Positions 34,966 through 39,671 of a stretch of 39,671 nucleotides of DNA are shown here, piece by piece. This DNA comes from Phaeodactylibacter sp. (GTDB taxonomy: Bacteria > Bacteroidota > Bacteroidia > Chitinophagales > Saprospiraceae). Both the position numbers and the translations under genes were made by a program. Positions within the stretch are counted from its first letter, which is position 1, and each line of letters begins with the position of its first letter. The stretch spans positions 1 through 39,671 of the forward strand of contig JAGFJD010000512.1 in the NCBI GenBank assembly GCA_024102975.1, given 5' to 3'. The notes under the pieces are model-generated. The model had not been told where the DNA came from. It did no database searches and saw only the letters and a list, made by a program, of their open reading frames with translations.

Positions 34966-35979
34966 TCAAATGACATTCACTTCCATTTCCAGCCAAACTC
35001 CGAACTTTTCTTCAACGGATTGCCGCACCCGTTCCGCCAGGGCCAGGATTTCCCTTCCGGTGGCCTGGCCGTAGTTGACCAGCACCAGGGCCTGATTTTC
35101 GTAGCAGCCGGCGCCGCCCAGGCGTTTGCCTTTCCAGCCTGCTTTTTCTACAAGCCAGCCGGCCGGGACTTTCACGCGGCCGTCTTCGAGGGGGTAATGG
35201 ACGACGTCCGGAAATTGTTGCTGCAATTTTTTGAACTGTTCGGGCGGCAGCTCGGGGTTTTTGAAGAAGCTGCCCGAGTTGCCTAGCACCTTCGGGTCAG
35301 GCAGTTTCCCGGAGCGGATGGCGATCACCGCCCGGCTGACGTCGTGGATGGTAGGTTCTGTTATGCCCTGGCCGGCCAGCGTCCGCCGGATGTATCCGTA
35401 GGCCGTGTTGATGTGGTGGTTGGCTGCGGTGAGTTCCAGAGATACCCGGGTGATGCAATATAACCCCCGGAGTTCTTGTTTGAATATGCTGTCCCGGTAT
35501 CCAAACCGGCAGGCTTCCTTTCCGAAGGAGTGTATGGCGCCGGTGTCCAGCTCTACGGCTTCCAACTGGTGAAAGACTTCGCTGAGCTCACACCCATAGG
35601 CACCGATATTCTGGATGGGCGCGGCGCCGGCTGTGCCGGGGATGAGAGACAGGTTCTCGATGCCGCCCAACCCTCTATCCAGGCACCACAGCACGAGTTC
35701 GTGCCAGTTTTCCCCGCCGCCGGCTGATACCCATGCCCGGCCGCCCTTTTTGCCGGTGATGGCCTTTCCCCGGATATTGTTCTTAATGACGAGCCCCTCC
35801 AACTGTCCGGTGAGCAGGATGTTGCTCCCGCCGCCGAGGATGAACGGCCGCCCGCCCCGCCATTTCCGGAGCACTTCCTGCAACTCTTCGGTACTGCGCA
35901 CTTCGGCGAAGTAGCGGGCGTTGGCTTCCACGCCAAACGTGTTGTATGCCTTAAGGGAAATGTTCTCCTGTATCTCCAT
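34966..35979 (-). CDS. murB: UDP-N-acetylenolpyruvoylglucosamine reductase
   Basis: The product is 337 aa from the ATG at 35979 (MEIQENISLKAYNTFGVEAN), the usual MurB start. The FAD-binding part includes FILGGGSNILLTGQLEGLVI, ENLSLIPGTAGAAPIQNIGA and YGCELSEVF. The catalytic serine lies in VLGNSGSFFKNP, and the C-terminal glutamate in LEMEVNVI. It has the longer E. coli-type (type I) architecture with the Tyr-containing loop. The enzyme reduces the enolpyruvyl group to lactyl with NADPH, making UDP-MurNAc for peptidoglycan in the cytoplasm. It lies 69 nt after the small membrane-protein gene on the same strand. Confidence 0.97.
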   Translation of the reverse strand: MEIQENISLKAYNTFGVEANARYFAEVRSTEELQEVLRKWRGGRPFILGGGSNILLTGQLEGLVIKNNIRGKAITGKKGGRAWVSAGGGENWHELVLWCLDRGLGGIENLSLIPGTAGAAPIQNIGAYGCELSEVFHQLEAVELDTGAIHSFGKEACRFGYRDSIFKQELRGLYCITRVSLELTAANHHINTAYGYIRRTLAGQGITEPTIHDVSRAVIAIRSGKLPDPKVLGNSGSFFKNPELPPEQFKKLQQQFPDVVHYPLEDGRVKVPAGWLVEKAGWKGKRLGGAGCYENQALVLVNYGQATGREILALAERVRQSVEEKFGVWLEMEVNVI

Positions 35980-36048
35980 GTGCTGTTTTGCGGCGGTTGA
36001 ATTAAAAATGAGCCAAAAATCAACAATATAACAATATAACACCCTCTC

Positions 36049-36567
36049 CTAATCCACCACCACCTCAAACCCCCACAATCCTTTCTTCATCAGGAGTTCC
36101 GCCTGTTCTCCCCGTTGCCTTTCCGGCAGCAGGGGGTAATTGCTTTTCACCCGCCGCAGCTGCCCCTGGTAGTAGAAAAAAGTGTAATATCCGGCAGGCG
36201 CCACTTTTTGCCCTTCGATCAGGCCAAAGCGATCAGAGAAGAAGGCCTGCTCCTCAAAAAACTCCACTGGCTTGGCCCGGGGCGCCGAAAAGCCGAGCAG
36301 CCGGTTGCTAACGCTGGCAAAGAACGGAGCGAACAAGGTACAGAAAACGACAAAGAACAGGTAAAGCTGCACTTTTTCGATCGTATTCCCGGCCTGCCGG
36401 CTGAAATGCCAGGCCAGGGCCACGCCCAGCAATGCTCCGGCAGACATGCCGTATAGCGCCAGGCTGCGCATGCCGAGGGTGCGGTCGAACCACCGGAATT
36501 CCAAAACGTACAAAGCGATCAACCCTATAACGAGCAAGACGATCAGCAGCGCCTTAAAGCGAAGCAT
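36049..36567 (-). CDS. Small membrane protein of unknown function
   Basis: The product is 172 aa from the ATG at 36567 (MLRFKALLIVLLVIGLIALY). There are three hydrophobic segments: about 6-25, 36-55 and 68-88. A soluble tail follows, including FFEEQAFFSDRFGLIEGQKV and GYYTFFYYQGQLRRVKSNYP, probably on the periplasmic or cytoplasmic face. No family is recognised. It lies between the ABC exporter and murB, all on the minus strand. Tandem ACAATATA units occur in the gap after its stop, toward murB. The function is unknown. Confidence 0.75.
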   Translation of the reverse strand: MLRFKALLIVLLVIGLIALYVLEFRWFDRTLGMRSLALYGMSAGALLGVALAWHFSRQAGNTIEKVQLYLFFVVFCTLFAPFFASVSNRLLGFSAPRAKPVEFFEEQAFFSDRFGLIEGQKVAPAGYYTFFYYQGQLRRVKSNYPLLPERQRGEQAELLMKKGLWGFEVVVD

Positions 36568-36628
36568 AAGCAAAGTTTTTTTGAGGCCGTAGCGGCGCAA
36601 AGGCTTTATTGCCTAAGCCATGGCGCTG

Positions 36629-36671
36629 GCGGTTTATCCCTGCTTGTTCCCCCCCTGGCGGGATAAACCGC
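36629..36671 (-). terminator. Stem-loop downstream of the ABC exporter gene
   Basis: A perfect 12-bp stem (36629-36640 paired with 36660-36671) with a C-rich 19-nt loop lies 14 nt past the ABC gene stop. There is no clear U-tract on the minus strand, so it may only slow transcription or protect the messenger end. A separate 18-bp perfect palindrome (AACTCACTTAAGTGAGTT, 36678-36695) spans the ABC stop codon itself. Confidence 0.5.
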
Positions 36672-36684
36672 AAGCGAAACTCAC

Positions 36685-38481
36685 TTAAGTGAGTTCGAAC
36701 TGCAGTTTGGCCAGGGAGTTGTAAATCCCGTTTTCGATCATGGAAAGCTCTTCGTGGGTACCCTGCTCGACGATCCGGCCGTTGTCGATGACGCAAATCC
36801 GGTCCACCTCCCGGATGGTGGCCAGGCGGTGGGCGATGATGATCGAGGTACGGCTCTCCATGAGTTTGTTCAGGGCGTCCTGCACGGCCTTTTCCGACTC
36901 TGCGTCCAGCGAGGAGGTCGCCTCGTCGAGCACCAGGATTGCGGGGTCCTTAAGGATGGCGCGGGCGATGGCGATGCGCTGGCGCTGCCCGCCGGAGAGT
37001 TTGACGCCGCGCTCGCCGACAACCGTCTCCAGCCCCTCCGGAAAGGAGCAGATGAAGTCCCAGGCGTTGGCTTTTCGGGCGGCCTCGATCACCTCTTCTT
37101 CGGTGGCTCCCGGTTTGCCGTAGAGGATGTTTTCCCGGATGGTGCCGCCGAAGAGGATCACTTCCTGCGGCACGATGGCTATATTCCGTCGGTAGGCAGC
37201 CGTGTCGATGTCGTAAATGCTGCTGCCGTTCACCCGGATGTCGCCACTGTCTACCTCGTAAAATTTAAGCAGCAGTTGGACGATGGTGGATTTCCCTGCG
37301 CCGCTGGCTCCCACCAGTGCCACTTTCTGCCCGGCGCCTACCTGCAGGTCAAGCCCTTTCAGGACGGGGACGTCCTTCCGGGTAGGGTAACTGAAATGTA
37401 CGTTTTCATAGCGGATATTGCCTTTCAGGGTGATCTTTTCGACCTTATGGCCCGGCGCCACATCCACCTCTCCTTTCTCTTTGAGGATTTCCCGGATGCG
37501 CTCGGTGGCCCCTACCGCCCCCAGGATTTCGGTATAGAAATTGCCCAGGCCGGCAATGGCGCCGCCCAGGATGCCTGTGTAGACTACAAATTCGATCAGC
37601 TGGCCGGCGGTCATGGCCCCGCTTTCCAGCATCCGGGCACCCTGCCAGATGATAAAGAAAAGGGCGCCGAAGAGGAAAGTGATGATAAATACCGAAAAGA
37701 GGGCCCGCCAGCGGGCGTAGTGCAGGGATACTTTGACCACCTTGTCGATGGCGCGGCCGTACCGCAGCGCCTCGAACAGTTCGTTGGTGAAGGCTTTGAC
37801 TGCCTGGATAGCCTGTATGGTCTCATTCAGCGCCGTGTTGGAATGAGCCAGTTCCTCCTGCCGGCTTTTGGACAGGCGGCGGATGAAGCGGCCAAAAAAC
37901 ATCGCCCCGATGACGATGACCGGGAAAGTGCCAAGCATGATGAGCGACAATTTGGGCGCGCGAATAGCCAGGAAAGCGATGCCTGCCACCAGGATGATCA
38001 CCTGCCGGATGAACTCGGCCAGGGTGATGGAAAAAGTGTTGTACAACTTCTCCACATCGGCGGTCAGGCGGCTGACCAGTTCCCCGACCCGGCTTTGCTC
38101 GAAAAAGACGATCGGCAGCGTCACCAGCTTATGGTACAGGGCCTTGCGCACATCCGCGATCCCTTTCTCGCTGACGATGGCAAAGAGCAGGACGCGCAGG
38201 TAGGAAACAACGCCCTGGGCAACGAGGACCGCCAGCAGCACCCAGCCGATCTGCCCCAGCGTTATATCTGTTTCTGCATTGCCCTGAGCCACGTCCACCA
38301 TCAGGCCGGACAGATAGGGAAAGAGCATGAACACCAGGCTGGAGAGAAAAAGGAGGATCAGGCCAAAAATAAAAGGCCAGCGGTACGGCCGGATAAACCG
38401 AAAGACCTCGGCGGCTTCCATTAACTTTTCACGGTTCAGCTTCGCAGGGGGCGCTTCGTTGGTTCGCCTTCGCATTCCCAT
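36685..38481 (-). CDS. ABC exporter half-transporter (MsbA/lipid-A-type, permease-ATPase fusion)
   Basis: The product is 598 aa from the ATG at 38481 (a GTG six codons upstream is an alternative). The N-terminal six-helix type I exporter domain covers about 20-330 (WPFIFGLILLFLSSLVFMLF, FIRQVIILVAGIAFLAI). The ATPase domain has Walker A GASGAGKST, the Q-loop (IVPQEVILFGG), the signature LSGGQRQR, Walker B AILVLDEATSSLD and the switch histidine (IIIAHRLAT). It acts as a homodimer in the inner membrane. MsbA-like members flip lipid A or other lipids and drugs; the substrate here is not identifiable. Near murB, an envelope role is reasonable but inferred. Confidence 0.95.
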   Translation of the reverse strand: MGMRRRTNEAPPAKLNREKLMEAAEVFRFIRPYRWPFIFGLILLFLSSLVFMLFPYLSGLMVDVAQGNAETDITLGQIGWVLLAVLVAQGVVSYLRVLLFAIVSEKGIADVRKALYHKLVTLPIVFFEQSRVGELVSRLTADVEKLYNTFSITLAEFIRQVIILVAGIAFLAIRAPKLSLIMLGTFPVIVIGAMFFGRFIRRLSKSRQEELAHSNTALNETIQAIQAVKAFTNELFEALRYGRAIDKVVKVSLHYARWRALFSVFIITFLFGALFFIIWQGARMLESGAMTAGQLIEFVVYTGILGGAIAGLGNFYTEILGAVGATERIREILKEKGEVDVAPGHKVEKITLKGNIRYENVHFSYPTRKDVPVLKGLDLQVGAGQKVALVGASGAGKSTIVQLLLKFYEVDSGDIRVNGSSIYDIDTAAYRRNIAIVPQEVILFGGTIRENILYGKPGATEEEVIEAARKANAWDFICSFPEGLETVVGERGVKLSGGQRQRIAIARAILKDPAILVLDEATSSLDAESEKAVQDALNKLMESRTSIIIAHRLATIREVDRICVIDNGRIVEQGTHEELSMIENGIYNSLAKLQFELT

Positions 38482-38582
38482 ACTTCTGTTGTTTGTCACG
38501 AATAAAAAACTGCATTATAACACTTTTTTTCGCCAGAAGTTAAATATGGATTTCTCCTATACAAATTTATTGGGAAAAAAAT

Positions 38583-38590
38583 GTAGTTTT
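38583..38590 (+). promoter_or_regulatory. TAnnTTTG -7 element for the barrel gene
   Basis: TAGTTTTG fits the Bacteroidota -7 consensus. It lies about 125 nt before the ATG at 38716, in the 234-nt gap shared with the divergent ABC gene. No TTTG is found at the expected -33 spacing. It is a moderate candidate; the rest of the gap shows nothing else. Confidence 0.4.
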
Positions 38591-38715
38591 GCCCCTGCTT
38601 CTTCGATGCCCCGGTTTTATTAAAATTTTATCATTCGCGCAGCCCCTGAGATCCATTTTGAATGTATATCCGTATAACGGTTTCCGGAATAAATAAGCAG
38701 TAAATCCCAAGGCTT

Positions 38716-39546
38716 ATGCAACGACTTACAGTCCTACTGTTCCTTTTTTGTTCTTATTTCTCCCTGCAATCCCAGGTGATCGACTTCGGGGTTAATTTCG
38801 GCGGCATGTTCTACAGCGGCGACCTGGCCACCAGCGATGTCCGGCAGATGATCCAGGAGATGCGCCCTGCCGCCGGCATATTCTGCCGCCTGGTCAACAG
38901 CCGCCAGTTTTCTACCCGGTTCAACCTCAATTTCGGCGCCATCCAGGGCGATGACGCCCGGGGGGTCCACGAAGCGCGGGGGCTCAGCTTCGAAAGCCCG
39001 ATATGGGAATTCAACGTCATCGGCGAATGGCATTCCCTGCGCATCCGCCATACGGAATACAGCTCTACCTTTCCCTACCTGTTCGGTGGGGCAGGCTTCT
39101 TCCATTTCAATCCCAAAGCGGAGGCGAATGGCGAGCTGGTGGAATTGCAGCCCCTCGGAACCGAAGGGCAGGGCCTGCCATCCTATCCTGCCGCCTACAA
39201 CCGCCTGCAGCTCAGCTTCCCCTTCGGGGCCGGCATAAAAGTGATTAACCGCAAAGTAACCGTCGGCTTTGAAGTTGGCGGCCGCTTCCTGCTCACCGAC
39301 TACCTCGACGACGTGAGCGACACAGTCGTCAACCACCGCGATGTGTTCGAAGGCAACGGCCCGGTAGCGGCGCAGCTGAGCAACCCCAACCTGGGCGGCC
39401 TGGAAGGCATCGACCAGACCTACCGCCGGGGCAGCGAACGCCGGGACTGGTACTACATGATGAACGTCACCTTATCCTACAACTTCGGACAGGCCATCCA
39501 CAAAATGATGTCAGACCCGGTCCCGTGCCCGAAGTGGCGGCTTTAG
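38716..39546 (+). CDS. DUF6089-like outer-membrane beta-barrel protein
   Basis: The product is 276 aa with a signal peptide ending in SLQSQ (about 1-20). The opening IDFGVNFGGMFYSGDLATSD fits the start of DUF6089-family barrels, which have a 'G-G-x-x-Y-x-G-D-L' pattern. Alternating hydrophobic strands follow: PIWEFNVIGEWHSLRIRHTE, YLFGGAGFFHFNPKAE, FPFGAGIKVINRKVTVGFEV and YYMMNVTLSYNFG. It is an outer-membrane protein of unknown role, common in Bacteroidota. The 125 nt after it (39547-39671) contain no visible gene. Confidence 0.85.
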   Translation: MQRLTVLLFLFCSYFSLQSQVIDFGVNFGGMFYSGDLATSDVRQMIQEMRPAAGIFCRLVNSRQFSTRFNLNFGAIQGDDARGVHEARGLSFESPIWEFNVIGEWHSLRIRHTEYSSTFPYLFGGAGFFHFNPKAEANGELVELQPLGTEGQGLPSYPAAYNRLQLSFPFGAGIKVINRKVTVGFEVGGRFLLTDYLDDVSDTVVNHRDVFEGNGPVAAQLSNPNLGGLEGIDQTYRRGSERRDWYYMMNVTLSYNFGQAIHKMMSDPVPCPKWRL

Positions 39547-39671
39547 CGACGTGAGATTAATAAGTGTCGTGTTTCGATAGGCGAGTGATTTTTTCTTTAG
39601 CCAAGGCGAGGGTCGGTGACGAACCGAAGGTTGTCACGATGATGACTGTAAACGTCATTCATTCCCGACCT

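Noticed and set aside
36754..38424. A 556-codon open frame on the plus strand, antisense to the ABC exporter
   Set aside because: It mirrors the high-GC codon pattern of the real gene, encodes no recognisable motif and covers the ATPase signatures on the other strand.

Overview
The window looks like a chromosomal stretch of a Bacteroidota bacterium, most plausibly of the Saprospiria type. The evidence is a SusC/SusD polysaccharide-utilization locus led by an ECF sigma factor and a FecR anti-sigma factor, promoters of the Bacteroidota TTTG/TAnnTTTG class, a DUF6089-like outer-membrane barrel, WD40-caspase proteins, and many secreted proteins whose signal peptides end in A-Q or S-Q. The order-level placement is inference; no rRNA or tRNA gene is visible.

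Positions 1-17.2 kb form one polysaccharide-utilization locus on the minus strand. Its order is ECF sigma, FecR, SusC with an N-terminal STN domain, SusD, a lipoprotein joining a cytochrome c motif to FG-GAP repeats, a family S1 sulfatase lipoprotein, two related secreted beta-propeller proteins, a GH2 and a GH31 glycosidase. Gaps and overlaps are short from susC onward, and a strong stem-loop separates susD from the enzymes. The gene set suggests uptake and breakdown of a sulfated glycan. The two propellers are the functional unknowns.

Positions 17.4-24.9 kb are an eroded accessory region. It holds a small membrane protein whose C-terminus is encoded by a 106-bp palindromic repeat, an N-terminal remnant of a type I restriction methylase (HsdM), a TM2/TPR/SHOCT protein, a broken caspase and a broken HExxH metalloprotease, a Uma2-type nuclease, a large intact WD40-caspase protein, and a short secreted protein.

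Positions 25.0-34.96 kb lie mainly on the plus strand. They hold a conserved-looking hypothetical, an AraC regulator next to a 2,2-dialkylglycine decarboxylase with all diagnostic active-site residues, a GNAT acetyltransferase, a secreted hypothetical, urocanate hydratase (hutU, without other hut genes), a small AT-rich ORF, a secreted transglutaminase-like protein and an SH3b lipoprotein. Three tandem arrays (a decamer twice, a hexamer once) start within about 35 nt of plus-strand stop codons. The second copy of the 106-bp repeat and a separate 163-bp near-palindrome also lie in intergenic gaps here.

Positions 34.97-39.55 kb hold murB, a small membrane protein, an MsbA-type ABC exporter (all minus strand) and a DUF6089-like barrel (plus strand). 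I see no integrase, transposase, CRISPR array or complete phage module. The most unusual content is the repertoire of short palindromic and tandem repeats, the sulfated-glycan locus with two uncharacterised propellers, and the decayed caspase/restriction region.
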